Shown in pieces: positions 1 through 10,915 of a DNA stretch of 40,458 nt (position 1 is its first letter; every line of letters begins with the position of its first letter). The DNA is from Aureobasidium sp. EXF-3400. Taxonomy: Eukaryota; Ascomycota; Dothideomycetes; Dothideales; Saccotheciaceae. Location: positions 1 to 40,458 of the forward strand of contig SWBL01000405.1 of NCBI GenBank assembly GCA_024195585.1, written 5' to 3'. Under the pieces are notes generated by a model. It worked only from the letters and a program-made list of their open reading frames with translations, ran no database searches and was not told the DNA's origin. The translations under genes were made by a program, and so were the position numbers.

Positions 1-74
1 GAACCCTGGTCTCCCGCGCTTGACGAGATTTTACTCCTGACAAGCGGAAATCATGACCACTAGACCAATGAAGA
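1..74 (-). tRNA. tRNA-Asp(GUC), intron-containing, 3' part beyond the left edge
   Basis: Read on the minus strand, the D-arm (GGTCTAGTGG), anticodon arm (TCCGC, loop TTGTCA) and start of the T-arm (CCAGG then GTTC) match fungal tRNA-Asp. The anticodon is GTC. A 19-nt intron follows nucleotide 37, the normal place for a nuclear tRNA intron, and the arm closes with GCGGG. The 5' acceptor strand is TCTTCAT at 68-74. The last part of the T-arm and the 3' acceptor strand lie outside the window, so acceptor pairing cannot be checked. Confidence 0.85.
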
Positions 75-1025
75 TGAGCCAGCTGAGCTGGTATTGGTTG
101 ATGGAGGAGAATCTCTCTCGTACCGTTTATATTCTCGAGTGTGCAATCAGCTCAGGCATGAGAATTTCCAAAGATGCAGTGGTGCGACCGTGAAGACTCC
201 TTGTCTGCGTCTGGCTCATGAGCGGCTGTCAGGATGTCCACGACACCAGTGAGCCTCTTACATTGGTATATTCCTTCAGAGATCGCAGTAAACAGTATTG
301 ATGACTGTTGTTATGTTCGTTGGAGCTGGGATGGTGTGTGGTGTTGACCCGCGTCGCGACGCATGCGGACTCTGGGACAATCGAGCGACCATGGCAACAT
401 TCCAGTGCTCGGGATTTTTGAGCTAAAATGCGACGCATTACTGTTGCAATACACTTCAAGCCTAACAGCAGAATTGCAATTAGGACAAGGATGCAGACGT
501 GTGAACTGATACGGAGGACCAAAGTGGGTGTCTGAAATGAAGCCTACTCTAGAGACGAAATTTGGCCAAATTTGCCCAAGTCAGATTCGCGGATGGTACA
601 ACCCTGCTTAAGGACAACCAGCTATGTTGACACGATGCAACAAGGCGAGCATGATTGTCTTTCTCGAGACGGCTGATCAGAGGTAAGCACTTTCGATTGC
701 ATAATCATCTAGTGGCCAAAATATCCCGTCGCGTGAATCAGTACTGGACTTGAGTTGAGTTGTTTTGTCGGTCAAAGACCATGGGGGTTCATGGGTGAAC
801 TTCCGTAGAATATGGAAGAAGCACAAAACTCACTGCTCTCAAGCGTTATCAGCTTACGTTACTTATGTTTCTCTGCCCAAGGTCGATTTCTCTTTGAACA
901 GGCGCGACACAACTTCCAATGCTCGTTGCTCTTTTCTCACCAGGCTGAATATAGAGGATGTATACGCAAAAGGTCGTGCTCTTCACATCCGAACTGCCGA
1001 TCTTTCCAGATTCGGCGCACGGTTA
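75..1025. other. Intergenic, no gene seen
   Basis: Short frames of 60-97 codons exist on both strands, but none has coding-like composition, a recognisable domain or supporting splice sites. I see nothing else in it. Confidence 0.5.
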
Positions 1026-1106
1026 GGCGCTTTGGCTGAGTGGTTATAGCGATAGACTAGAAATCTATTTCCTTCGGGAGCGCAGGTTCGAGTCCTGCAG
1101 GCGTCG
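1026..1106 (+). tRNA. tRNA-Ser(AGA)
   Basis: This is an 81-nt cloverleaf without an intron. The acceptor GGCGCTT pairs with AGGCGTC (two G-U pairs) and the discriminator is G. The D-arm reads TGGCTGAGTGG. The anticodon stem ATAGA/TCTAT encloses CTAGAAA with anticodon AGA, which reads UCU codons. A long variable arm (class II, as expected for serine) and a T-arm GCAGG-TTCGAGT-CCTGC follow. A T-rich RNA polymerase III terminator (TTTCTTTT) begins directly after the discriminator. Confidence 0.95.
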
Positions 1107-1688
1107 TTTCTTTTGCCGTTTTGAGCACATCTGAACATCTCTTTTGGTTGTTGTATGCCTAGGAAAAAGAATGGAAGAAATCGGGTGAGATTTGCTGGAG
1201 TTGTGGTGGAATTTGGTGATGGATGCATAATTTTCGTGCTAGAGAGTTTTTGCGTTGCGAGGCTTGGTCGAACTCGATGCGCGATCGGGTTCGAAGATAG
1301 AACGATTCTTAGAAGTGGAAAGATGCCATGGTGTGCACTCAAAAACATCATCTGCAATGCGCACTTTGCTCGTTGTTTGAAGTCCTTGGAACTGGTAAGC
1401 TTTAGTGGAAAGTGCAGGAGCGATCGAAGCTATGAAAGCGTGCCAAGCTGACTTCATAATGTTATGTTCGTGCACAACACTTGAGCGAGAGTCAACGAAG
1501 ACTTGGTTTGTGTGGCCATCAGCACATGTTGACCGACATGATCTCGGTCCGAGCAACTGGTTCTACACATCTTCATTTGAAGCAGCGATTCATCGACATA
1601 CATGTGCGAAAAAAGATCCAGATCGGTACCTTGAATTTACTCCCTAGAGTGTCAGCGAATCAGAGGTTCTCCTGCAAACCTCGACAGC
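1107..1688. other. Intergenic between tRNA-Ser and the dioxygenase
   Basis: Beyond the polymerase III terminator I see no gene. The overlapping short frames on both strands shadow one another and lack coding character. The 3' end of the minus-strand dioxygenase transcript probably lies here. Confidence 0.45.
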
Positions 1689-2516
1689 CTACTCAGACCA
1701 TTGCTGAATCTCCACGCGCTTGTACAGGATGTCGCTTCTCATCGTGTACTTCACACCTTGAACCACATCATCACCCGAATGCCAGAGGCTTCTATGCTGG
1801 AAGATGAGAATCCGGCCTGTCTTGGGCAAAATGTCGTATCTTCGCTTCATGCTGTGCGAGTGGAAGGTTGTTGCGCCTCCCTGCAATGTGTCGTCGCCTG
1901 TGACTGAAGCGTTGTCGGTCTCGCCGTGACCATTTAAATACAGGTGGAACGTGAAGAAGGATCTCTCGCTTCCATCAGGGGTTTGATAGGCACCATCTTC
2001 GTGCACTGTGCAATTGTTAGTAAACGACCATGACATGCATCTTCTTCACAATGTGGAGATCAACAAACCTCGAAAATACTCTCCGCCTTCATATCTCAAG
2101 AACCTCATCCTCTCGTTCAACCTACTTGCCTCCCACACTTCACCGCGCATGACAGCACTTCCACCTGTGACTTCTGCCTGCCTGTCCAGTTTTGCGATCT
2201 CAGGAACAAATGATTTGACCCTGTTCCATATCCTCTGAGCCACATCTGCAGAGTCCCAAATCAGGCGTCCGCACTTGCGTTGGTCATCCTCTTGTCTCTG
2301 GCGTCCGTTGCCAACTTGAATCATGGCTCTTTGCCAGGTACCACTTGCTTCTGCGGCTGAGAGAAGCGTAGTACATTCTGACGAGGTAAGGGCACTGTCA
2401 ATCACGAAAGCCTGAAGATCTGCATATTCCGGTAATGGTGTATTAGTAAAGTTGATGCGAGTCACTGTAGCGTCGGCCGCTGGGGTCAATAGGAAATCTG
2501 GAAGAAGAGATTGCAT
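1689..2516 (-). CDS. 2-oxoglutarate/Fe(II)-dependent dioxygenase, prolyl 4-hydroxylase-like
   Basis: The model has two exons: 2516-2069 and 2005-1689, with a 63-bp intron at 2068-2006 (GTTTGT donor, perfect TACTAAC branch site, CACAG acceptor). The product is 254 aa. The splice builds the iron-binding HxD triad member: H151-E152-D153, followed by GAYQTPDGSER. The distal histidine is H225 (SLWHSGDD), and K235/R239 in VKYTMRSDILY is the expected 2-oxoglutarate contact. Together these form a complete double-stranded beta-helix active site. The family hydroxylates prolines or related protein and small-molecule substrates, using 2OG and O2; the substrate here is unknown. No signal peptide is evident, so it is probably cytosolic or nuclear. 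The start is uncertain: an in-frame Met at 2639 would add 41 residues of poor character, so I prefer 2516. Confidence 0.85.
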
Positions 2517-3420
2517 TGTGGCTGCCGTTCGTGTTTGGCCAGAACGTCGAGAAGGAGTCCAAGTCTCTTTGTATACATGGTCGAATGCTGCTGCCTGGAC
2601 TGACCAGACTGTTGCCTTGTGTATGTTGCTACCCAACATGCACTTTGAAATAGCTTCGGACCTTGGACTGCATGGATGAAACCACTGTGTGCTTTCATGT
2701 ATCGGACATGCACAGTCGAAGGCTACACTATCGTGCGAAAAGAGCTTTTCTGCTCTGGCGTCGAGACACTTAGGCTATCAGGAACGCGCCAACTGACTGA
2801 GACTGTGATGTTGAACCGCTCTCGTCATGCACATGAATCCAGAAGCTTATATCCTGATTGAATTGGATGTTACGTTGACGAGAGATGCGTCAAATGATGC
2901 AAAACCTGAGACTTACGACCAGAGCTTTACGAATTGAGAAATTGATATTTGAGGTGAACGAGGGCATCGATGCTGCCAGTGTTGGACGGACAAAGAGATG
3001 GATATTTCCTGCCGTGGTTTGACATTTGGAGAGATGTCGTTGGTGCAATTGCGCCAATTGCCAAGTCTGGCGCGAACAAGGTTGTCGCGTGACGTATTAG
3101 GTGAGATTACCAAGCCCCTTGAGACGGCACGTCCAAGGGGAGCAGCGAGTCTGTTGAGCGCCTGCTTCAACCATAAAGAGACGACGTCCAGCAAGAGAAC
3201 TCAAGATGAACGCTCGGAGGCAGATGTTGGTCGTCCATGTCGATCATTCTGTACCTGCCGATCACCCTGGACTCGACTCCGGAGTACAAGCAGCCCAAAC
3301 CTCGTGAACACGAGGGGTCGTCGTCTTCATATGTGTCCTTTGCTGTTTGAACACGCGAAGACCTTTCGCATCGAGCTCACTGATGCAGGCAGCTTCCCGA
3401 TCATTGTCAACACACTGTAC
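2517..3420. other. Upstream region of the dioxygenase, no gene seen
   Basis: Only short frames without recognisable features occur here. The promoter of the minus-strand dioxygenase must be in the left part. Confidence 0.4.
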
Positions 3421-3530
3421 CCACTGCGACCATACTTCCCACTGCGACCGAATTTACCCACTGCGACCAACCATCCTTACCGATTGCGGCCATATCTATC
3501 CATCGCGACCACACGTACCCAGCGCGACCA
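3421..3530 (+). repeat. Degenerate ~20-bp tandem repeat, six cores
   Basis: Six copies of a 12-bp core CCACTGCGACCA start at 3421, 3439, 3458, 3480, 3500 and 3519, giving periods of 18, 19, 22, 20 and 19 bp. The first three cores are nearly identical. The last three diverge (CCGATTGCGGCC, CCATCGCGACCA, CCAGCGCGACCA). The spacers share pyrimidine-rich TAC/CTT sequence. One frame reads through it as leucine/arginine/proline-rich peptide, but nothing else supports coding. Confidence 0.8.
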
Positions 3531-5459
3531 ACCGTTCCCTCGAGTCAATCCCTGCATCCAATGACCTGCTTCAAAGTCTCGAGGTCATCTGATATGCTGT
3601 CAAGCATGACAACAACATGATCGTCGAACTTCGCAGACATGGATGAAAGAGTTGGGCATATTCTTGGTCTACAACTCAGCCGTTCTCGACCGTCGCTCAC
3701 TATGCAGGTGCAGCATTTATGCCGACACGCTCTGCCAGCACAAGACGATTGAAACACACCTCCCGACAGGACTTTTCAGGCTCCTGCGAGGCTGCGACAC
3801 ACCGTGTGTGCTCTGACAAACCCCGCGCGTGCATGAATCTATCGCATGCCTCCTTACCCTTACCCCTCCGGACGGGCGGCCGGGCCAATCATGCATCTCA
3901 AGCTTGGTATACCATGCGCGGCCGCTGCGGGTGCGCGTTACACAGGATCACTTTCCCTCCTTCTGCCATCTTCTCCAGCATTGTTGATCATGCGAGATTG
4001 CCCAAGCGCCTTTGTAACCTTCCTATCTCCGACCATCCCTAGCGCGGAGAGATGCTGTAATTTCCTGTCAAGCAGCAAGCTCCGGCGCCCACCCTCAAGA
4101 TCCCGCGAGTCGTTTGCACCTGCTACGTAACAATCCTTTTGGTGCCTGAGATCCTGGAGGAGGCTTGACCTAGGGCGCGCGACAGCCAGCTATGACACAG
4201 TGGTGGCACTCTCCGAGGTCTGAGCTGCAGCCTGCCTGCCTGTGCGCGCTGTAGCCTGTGCCTCCTCGGAACCTGCTGGATCCAGCATGCCATACAGTAA
4301 CGTTATCGGCAAACGGATCGATACTACTCTATCGAGTCCAAATCCTACTCCCGCCAGCCTTCCATCCCGTCCGTATCTCATGCTGACCTTCAATATGCCA
4401 GTAGCTTGCAAAACAATTCGAACGACTGGGTGTCTTGACTGTTTTGTGTTGTACCCTGGGATAAATTAACAGCTTAGCCAAACATGTGAGGCGCAATTAA
4501 CATTACGGTTCCGTTGCTTAGCAGAAGCCAACCGCAGCCAATCGGTTCGGCAAAATTTTCAAGTCGGTCAGTGGCTTTTTCCCCTACACGCCTCCACACA
4601 TCTCGGACCAACACCATCTGCCTCAACCCTTCAAATTTTCAATGCTTTGCGATAGCCATCATGCGAGATAAACACTATCGTATTATTTACGAACCATGCG
4701 GAGTACCATGGAAGCTGATCCTTCTACGACTAGTAAAACAGCCCCAGATAATACCCCGGGCATTCGATGTGTCAAGGTAACGAGGGATCAAGTTACCGTG
4801 AAAGGCAAAGGACATGAATCGTTCCTGAATGACGAACGCCAAGACTACCGAAGGAAGAATTCTAAACCACGCCGCCGTCACGCGCTGCGCTTCCGGATAT
4901 GCTTGACCCACTCAGTCCGCTTGTCTCACCCGACTGGTATTGGTCAACCATCTCAACGATTGGTCGTATGCCATCAAAATCCTCCCTTCTTGGCGATCCA
5001 CAGCGTCAGTTACTAGTTTGGAGGACAACGACGTCGTCGTATCGCCGCATGGGCGAAAAGTTGTTGTTACCCTGCGATCCGCCGCATAAGAACGTCCTTG
5101 TACCCAGTTCCATCCAAGATTTCTCTCCTTCCTTTTTCCAACCAGCTCTACCTCTTTTGCGACTACCTTCGAGGAGTATCTTGGAATTAATCAAGAATAA
5201 CTCATACCCCAACAACATCCAAGCATCGCCCACTGTTGCTACGTGGTGATAAGACTCATCCTCGCCTCTGTACGACTCATACCCAAGCAACTTTGAGGAC
5301 TTTATTGTCTTCTCCCGAGCAACCTCGACAAGACTTCTGCCTCGCGCCTTCACCGTCGACTCGAAACTGCAACTCCCTTGCGACTCGACAGCTTACCTTC
5401 AACTCTGAAACTCATCCCTTGCGCCATCACATCTCGAAGTGAAACATTAAAGCAACGAC
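3531..5459. other. Long intergenic region upstream of the MFS gene
   Basis: I see no gene in about 1.9 kb. Several 60-116-codon frames occur, but they overlap on opposite strands and lack domains. The right third (about 5100-5600) is pyrimidine-rich on the plus strand and is likely promoter plus long 5' leader of the MFS gene, with repeated GCAACT words. Confidence 0.45.
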
Positions 5460-5515
5460 TGCACGTGCATTGCTCGCAACTGACTCCTTGAGTGCCCAAG
5501 CGACTTTGTATATAA
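5460..5515 (+). promoter_or_regulatory. Candidate core promoter of the MFS gene: E-box palindrome and TATA box
   Basis: A perfect 10-bp palindrome TGCACGTGCA (5460-5469) contains CACGTG, the core bound by fungal bHLH factors. A TATATAA box at 5509-5515 lies about 98 bp upstream of the MFS ATG, in a pyrimidine-rich leader. The placement fits a promoter; binding is inferred only. Confidence 0.4.
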
Positions 5516-5612
5516 CCCGAAGATCCCTAGCAACTCCAACCACCACAGCAACTACCTACCATCAGCAACAAATCTTACGCACGTAGGCTTGTACCAACTT
5601 ACCTTAGCGAAA

Positions 5613-7428
5613 ATGGATTACCTCAAGAGAACCTTCTTGGGCAAGGATGAAAGAGATTTCATGCATGCCGTCGTACCACTCCCATCGGAGAGACGCCTTT
5701 CCAATGAGGTCAAGCCCGAAGAGCAGTTGACCAACATCAAGACTGAGAATGGTTCCATCGGAGAAAAGTCAACACACAGCCAAAACTCGGGAAGGTCAAC
5801 GACCACTCTGGAGTCGCTTAGAGCCGAAGTCGACTCTGACATTGAGGCTGATGGTCACAACACTGCCTATGATCGTATGTATAACCTTGATACTCAAGAG
5901 ATTAGCCTGCTTTCGGTCTTACGAACAAACCATTCTCTGTTTACCAATTTTATAACCCAACGACTAACACCGAACAGGCAAAGCGAAAGTTATCAACAAG
6001 GCTATCCAAGACATGGGTATGGGCAGATACCAGTGGCAACTTTTCGTCCTCTGTGGCTTCGGCTGGATGGCCGACAACCTCTGGCTCCAAGGTGTCGCCT
6101 TGACACTGGACCCCATCGCTGCTGAATTCAACGTTGGTAGCAACGAGGTTCGCTACACAACTCTCGCCCTCTTCGTCGGTCTCTGCATTGGTGCCAGTTT
6201 CTGGGGTGTCATCTCCGACATCATCGGTCGTCGCTACGCTTTCAACACCACTCTCTTCCTTGCCGGTTCTTTCGGTCTCGCTGCTGGCGGTGCTAACAGC
6301 TGGATTGCCGTTTGTGCTCTTTATGCCTGTATCGGACTTGGTGTTGGCGGTAACCTTCCTGTCGATGGTGCCCTGTTCCTTGAATTCCTCCCTGGCGAGT
6401 CCAACTACCTCCTTACTCTCCTCTCCATCTGGTGGCCAGTTGGTCAGTTGATCTCTTCTCTCCTCGCCTGGGCCTACATTCCCAACTTCTCCTGCGCTGC
6501 CGGTGCTGCCGTCTGTACCAAGGCCGACAACTGGGGCTGGCGTTACTTCATCCTGACTCTCGGCGCTCTTACCTTCTGCATGTTCATCGTCAGATTCTTC
6601 CTCTTCGATTTGTTTGAGTCTCCCAAGTTCTTGCTTTCTCGTGGTCGCCAAGCCGAGGCTGTTCACGTTGTTCAGGGCATTGCTGCCCACAACAAGACCA
6701 CTACTTGGTTGACCGAGGAGATCCTTAACCAGATTGGTGGTGACCCAGATGTCACCGAGGATGCTAAGCTCAGCACTGTCGACATCGTCAAGCGTGCCGC
6801 CGGCAAATTCTCCACCCAGCGTATTGGTCCTCTCTTCCACGGCTGGAAGCTTGCTTGCACTACCTGCCTTATCTGGTTCGCCTGGGCCACCATCGGTATG
6901 GGTTACCCTCTCTTCAACGCGTTCTTGCCTCAGTACCTTGCCAACAACGGTGGTGGCGGTTCCAACTCTGTCTCGACTACCTACCGCAACTACGCCATCA
7001 CCTCTATCGTCGGTGTTCCCGGATCCTTCCTTGGTTGCTACACTGTCAACTTGAGATACATCGGCCGCAAGGGAACGATGGCCATCGCGACCGCCATCTC
7101 GGGCATGTTCCTGTTCCTCTTCACCACCAGCACCAACTCTGGTACTCAACTCGCATTCTCTTCCCTCGAGGCCTTCTTCCAAAACATCATGTACGGTGTC
7201 CTTTACGCATACACACCTGAAGTCTTCCCCGCCCCCAACCGTGGTACCGGTACTGGTATTTCCAGCTTCTTCAACCGTCTCGCCGGTCTTTGCGCACCCA
7301 TTGTCGCCGTCAATGCAGCTGGAGCCAACCCCAACGCACCCATCTACGCCTCAGGTGGTTTGTTCTTTGCTGCATTCATCGCCATTGTCTTGCTACCAAT
7401 TGAGACAAGAGGAAAGGCTACTTTGTAA
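5613..7428 (+). CDS. MFS permease, SV2/SVOP-like (metabolite:H+ symporter type)
   Basis: Two exons, 5613-5874 and 5978-7428, are separated by a 103-bp intron (GTATGT, CTAAC branch, CAG). The product is 570 aa. Residues 1-100 form a hydrophilic, Ser/Glu-rich cytosolic tail. About twelve membrane segments follow. Family marks are GFGWMADNLWLQG (near 114-127) in the first segment, the loop 2-3 signature GVISDIIGRR (164-173), and ESPKFLLSRGR after segment six. The TM4-5 text GLGVGGNLPVDGALFLEFLP, with its acidic residues, is typical of the SV2/SVOP branch of proton-coupled organic-ion and sugar-like permeases. Codon use is strongly biased to C-ending codons, suggesting good expression. The substrate cannot be told from sequence. 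The ATG at 5613 is the first one in frame. Confidence 0.93.
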
Positions 7429-7712
7429 ACAACCAAAGAAAAAGTGTGTGTTTTTACCTAGCATGGCTGTTGGAGCGAAGTGCACGGCAGCCCAATTTTT
7501 ATGAAGAAGGCCCAGGTGGCCTATGATGGCATTATTATATACCCCCTTTTCGATGTAGATCAAACAATCGAATTTTTACGTTTCAAAATCATTCTCATGT
7601 GTTTTTCCAAAAGTGTTGTGAATGTATCTTCAGGCTTGTATCTGAGATGAGGCAGGAGCGACCCGACCATCGCAAATATTCATCGAAGTACTGCTACCAA
7701 ATCTATCAATGC
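7429..7712. other. Convergent 3' region between MFS gene and acidic-linker protein gene
   Basis: Two genes end toward each other across 284 bp. AT-rich sequence (ATTATTATATACCCC near 7530-7545) probably serves 3' end formation of the MFS transcript. I see no gene. Confidence 0.4.
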
Positions 7713-8438
7713 TCACATGGGCACCTCGTTGGAGCCCCATGCAACTGGTATATCAGACTCGGACCTAGGAGCAATCTTGTGTCCAGAGAAAGCAACATCC
7801 TTCCACTCCAGCGCAGCACAATTCAGCGTTCCCTTGAACTTGCGACAGTCGTTGCTCGGAAAGATGATATACCCCAGTCCCGACTCAGCCTTCTCCTCGC
7901 CTGCTGCCATTGACTCCAACACGCCATTCCACCGCAGCCAAAACTTCGGCTCTCTGAAACTGTTCTTTTCAAAGGTTTCGAAGCGGTCGGGGGAGGGTTC
8001 GTTTTCTGAATCTTCCTCTTCCTCTTCGCTTTCCTCTTCGCTTTCCCGCTCTTCATTCTCGCTGTCCTCTTTGCCTCCATCTTCTTGAGGTTCCAACCTC
8101 TCCAAAACAGCCTGCAAACTCTTCCTACTCGCCGCCAAAAGCACCGCCGCTCTGAGTACCCCAGGCAACGCCATTTCTCCCACCACACCAGTACCGCATT
8201 CCGTCAATCTATACAACTCCAACACTGCCTCTTGACCAGTTGATACTCCATCATCTCCAGAGGTATAGAGTTTATACCATGCAGGACATTTGACAGTATA
8301 ACTTCCAAACGTTTTGCGTACGTCGAAGGTGTTGCGTTTGGACTTTCCGCTGCCGCTGCCTTTGCCACTGGTGTTGCGGGATTGGCGGTTGTGCATGTGG
8401 CGGGAGGTGAATGCTGTTTCTTGCCATGAGTCGTCCAT
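7713..8438 (-). CDS. Conserved fungal hypothetical protein with acidic linker
   Basis: This single exon encodes 241 aa. The N-terminal part (1-115) contains TFDVRKTFGSYTVKCPAWYK and ELYRLTECGTGVVGEMALPG. A Glu/Ser/Asp-rich low-complexity linker spans about 118-150. The C-terminal part has RFETFEKNSFREPKFWLRW and GLGYIIFPSNDCRKFKGTL, ending in a region rich in aromatic residues. The two ordered parts joined by an acidic linker resemble an uncharacterised protein common in filamentous ascomycetes (recognised by style, not by a search). No membrane segment or catalytic motif is visible, and the function is unknown. The start at 8438 is the first Met of a frame that runs without introns. Confidence 0.75.
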   Translation of the reverse strand: MDDSWQETAFTSRHMHNRQSRNTSGKGSGSGKSKRNTFDVRKTFGSYTVKCPAWYKLYTSGDDGVSTGQEAVLELYRLTECGTGVVGEMALPGVLRAAVLLAASRKSLQAVLERLEPQEDGGKEDSENEERESEEESEEEEEDSENEPSPDRFETFEKNSFREPKFWLRWNGVLESMAAGEEKAESGLGYIIFPSNDCRKFKGTLNCAALEWKDVAFSGHKIAPRSESDIPVAWGSNEVPM

Positions 8439-8888
8439 ATTTGGCGAGAAGTCTGTGAGCTTTCTTGATGTGATGCGTCCAGAACACTCCCCGCGATCCG
8501 AAGTATTCCAGCTTTTTGATCTTGAGGTTTCTAGACTTGACTGGGCAAGGAGTTTGAAAAGATGTTAGGTCAAGGAAACGTAACAGAAAAAGAGGTATTT
8601 GAAAACTATGGAAACTGCGATGCTGGTGAGATGGTCGTTCGAACAGAGCCATCGAGAACGTCATGCCGTTTTATCGGTCCGAGCTCTTTTGACGGGGCGA
8701 TCTCCGTGCACGACCATGGTCTGGTCTCGACTTGTTTCCTTCTTGACATGACTACAATAGAACGCTCTTGCTGCGCGAGCTAAGCACTGTCTTCAGGCTC
8801 TGGATGTCGAGGGATATTATAGGAGCAGCAGTGTTGTCAGATGCACACAATTCCTAGTGAAATCCATGAAACACGACAAAAGCCTCGA
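8439..8888. other. Intergenic, no gene seen
   Basis: Upstream region of the acidic-linker gene. Frames here are short and overlap antisense to each other. Nothing recognised. Confidence 0.4.
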
Positions 8889-9326
8889 CTATACTCTGTT
8901 ATTCATGTTCACGTCTATGTATGCTCTCTGCCGATGAAATGTTCTTCCTGACAGTCCAGAGCCGACAACAAAACGACCTCTTGAATCGAGTCTCGCAAGA
9001 CCGACCTTGTGTGAAGGACCCGCTCCATGGCCACCAGGGCTCTCCCTTGCCGAACTGAGCTGTTTGTGAATGCAGAACGAGTTCGTCATCCATTTCTGGA
9101 AGCTGATTTCACTGTCCTCAATGATGGTCGTTCGGAGGGTAAGAAGCTCACCCAAAATGTCGGTAGCCGTCTCGCAGACGATGAAGCTCAATTCTGAAGA
9201 AAGATACAGTTGTTCGAATTTCCAGAGTGCTTGATCGGCGTATGGTTGAATGACAAGACGCGCAGCAATGACTTTGGCCTGCATTTGTCGGTCTTGAGGA
9301 ATGGGACTTCCTTTTTTACTCATCAC
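8889..9326 (-). CDS. Small hypothetical ORF
   Basis: This frame could encode 145 aa (or 144 from the second Met). The first 95 residues (ARLVIQPYADQALWKFEQLY, SFIVCETATDILGELL) look like a helical soluble domain. The remaining 50 are Gly/Arg-rich and could be untranslated or intronic read-through. No domain is recognised and no splice pair is convincing. It may be a lineage-specific gene or a chance frame. Confidence 0.35.
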   Translation of the reverse strand: MMSKKGSPIPQDRQMQAKVIAARLVIQPYADQALWKFEQLYLSSELSFIVCETATDILGELLTLRTTIIEDSEISFQKWMTNSFCIHKQLSSARESPGGHGAGPSHKVGLARLDSRGRFVVGSGLSGRTFHRQRAYIDVNMNNRV

Positions 9327-10609
9327 GGCTTAAGATTCGACATGAAGCTATGGTTGGTCTCCGCGCACTGTCATACATGCTTGTGATTGCAGACGCGGGT
9401 ATGTGCAGCTGCACCTGCCTTCTCCAAGTCAATCCTCCATGCTGCTATGGGTTTCGCACTTTTCGTACACGTTCTGGTCTCTCTGATAATCCAAGCCGCG
9501 AATGCAGCGGCGTCACTCGTAGAAGATTCGCCGATATGAATCTCTTGCTGTCATCTCTAGGGCGCACGTATTCCGACGTACTGTGTTTGGTTAGAGAAAA
9601 AGTATCAAAATGTCAGAGACAAGACAAAAAGTTCACACTTCGAGCTTTGACCACGACGCGGTGTTGTCGCCATGTCACGCTCTTTCTCAACGGGCTGGTC
9701 TCCAATACCTATGCTGCCAAACGCCTATGAAGATGTATTCGCACCTGGAGTTAGGCGCAGCTCGCGCAGGGTTGGGCGGTAGAGTTGTCCTATGAGCTGC
9801 CGAGATAGTAGTTCACGGCTATGCTGTGAGGCCGTGACGAGACGACTGCTTTTCATTGTCGTCGCGACCCTAAACCCTTCAGGGGTCGCGGCACAGTCTC
9901 ATCAGTCGATCAGGTACAAAAGATGTGTAGTTATCACGGAAAGGTCGCAGAGTGAGTATTTTCTAGACTGAAAAGTTGAAGGTGCAGTGATGCTGTGATA
10001 GGTCTTCACCTCCCGATGTGCTGATCTCTGTAGCTCGCTCACCATAAAAAGGCACAGTTGTCTTCGAGACTAGATATGTGGCCAAAGAGAGCTGGTATAA
10101 GTTTGCTCTCATTGCCCTGGATAACTAGTCCGCGATTGCAAGTCATCGACAAATACTTCTAGTCATCACGCATTCATACAGGACTATGGCATGGTGTCGC
10201 AACTTGAGTGAGGAAAGGAAAAGGAAAGTCAATTCTTGTTTCTGCCGCTGTAATAAAGGGTATGCTACTCTGAATGCCTGCCACTGAATGTCTGGCGGTC
10301 AAGCGGCGCGGTTTAAGGGTGAAACAAGAGTCCAAAGTACAGAGAGTGCAGCTGTTGCGCAAAGCGAGTCGTGGGTATCCAGGCGCGAATATTGAGGTAA
10401 ACAGTCTCCTACTTGCAATGTCAGTCACACTCATCTGATACTATGAGAGTTGACGGAAGCTTACATCCAGCTCGACTGGGCTTGGTCTGTCAAAGCATGT
10501 CGGCGTTCAATGAAGTCAAGTCGTAAAGTGCATCAAAATCTGTTTTACGCGCACTGCCTCCTGAGTCAACAGGCATTCTTCTTCAAACCCCTGAATATCA
10601 AAACTCACA
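9327..10609. other. Intergenic with two hairpins, no gene seen
   Basis: Frames of 60-126 codons on both strands lack coding features. The only structure I see is the pair of inverted repeats at 9841-9890, listed separately. Confidence 0.4.
9841..9890. repeat. Two adjacent inverted repeats
   Basis: GACGAC (9841-9846) and GTCGTC (9858-9863) can pair around an 11-nt loop. Next to it CGCGACCC (9863-9870) and GGGTCGCG (9883-9890) form a GC-rich 8-bp stem with a 12-nt loop. The two stems share base 9863, so they are alternatives or a slipped pair. No T-run follows on either strand. No terminator role is expected in a fungus. Confidence 0.55.
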
Positions 10610-10915
10610 TCACTTCATCCAGGGATGAGCCTTGACAGTCTCCTTCTTCTCGACCTTTGGCGTCTCCCACTTCATCCAGAAAGGAGGCTTAGCAATCTCA
10701 CCCTTGACCTGAGGGGGCTCGACATCCTCGAATCTGGGGTCGTTGGCCTTGTGGCGGAAGGTGTCGCCCTCGAGCTTGAAGGCCTCTTCGTAGTTGACCT
10801 TGGGATTGGGGGCAGGGGGAGTGTAGGGTTTGCCCTTGAACTCGGTGCGGTCGCCCAGGACGTGCTTTCTAGGGGGGCAGGGGGATTCTTCTTCGTGCTC
10901 GTTGTAGAAGGTCAT
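10610..10915 (-). CDS. Small Pro/Lys/Glu-rich hypothetical protein
   Basis: The frame gives 101 aa when started at the Met at 10915 (context CACAATGACC). The open frame extends upstream to 11026, but those 37 residues are Thr/His-rich leader-like sequence. The protein is highly charged and proline-rich: GKPYTPPAPNPKVNYEEAF, then PPFWMKWETPKVEKKE and a terminal HPWMK. The two WMK motifs (PFWMKW and PWMK) form a short repeat near the C-terminus. There is no signal peptide or membrane segment. Codon use is strongly biased, which supports coding. No function is recognised. Confidence 0.65.
   Translation of the reverse strand: MTFYNEHEEESPCPPRKHVLGDRTEFKGKPYTPPAPNPKVNYEEAFKLEGDTFRHKANDPRFEDVEPPQVKGEIAKPPFWMKWETPKVEKKETVKAHPWMK

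Noticed and set aside
3890..3930. HindIII and NotI recognition sequences close together, vector-like look
   Set aside because: No other vector or polylinker sequence flanks them; an 8-bp site by chance is acceptable in this composition.
5950..7182. 410-codon minus-strand frame opposite the MFS gene
   Set aside because: It is the antisense shadow of strongly C-biased MFS codons; its Gly/Glu/Thr/Asp-rich text has no domain.
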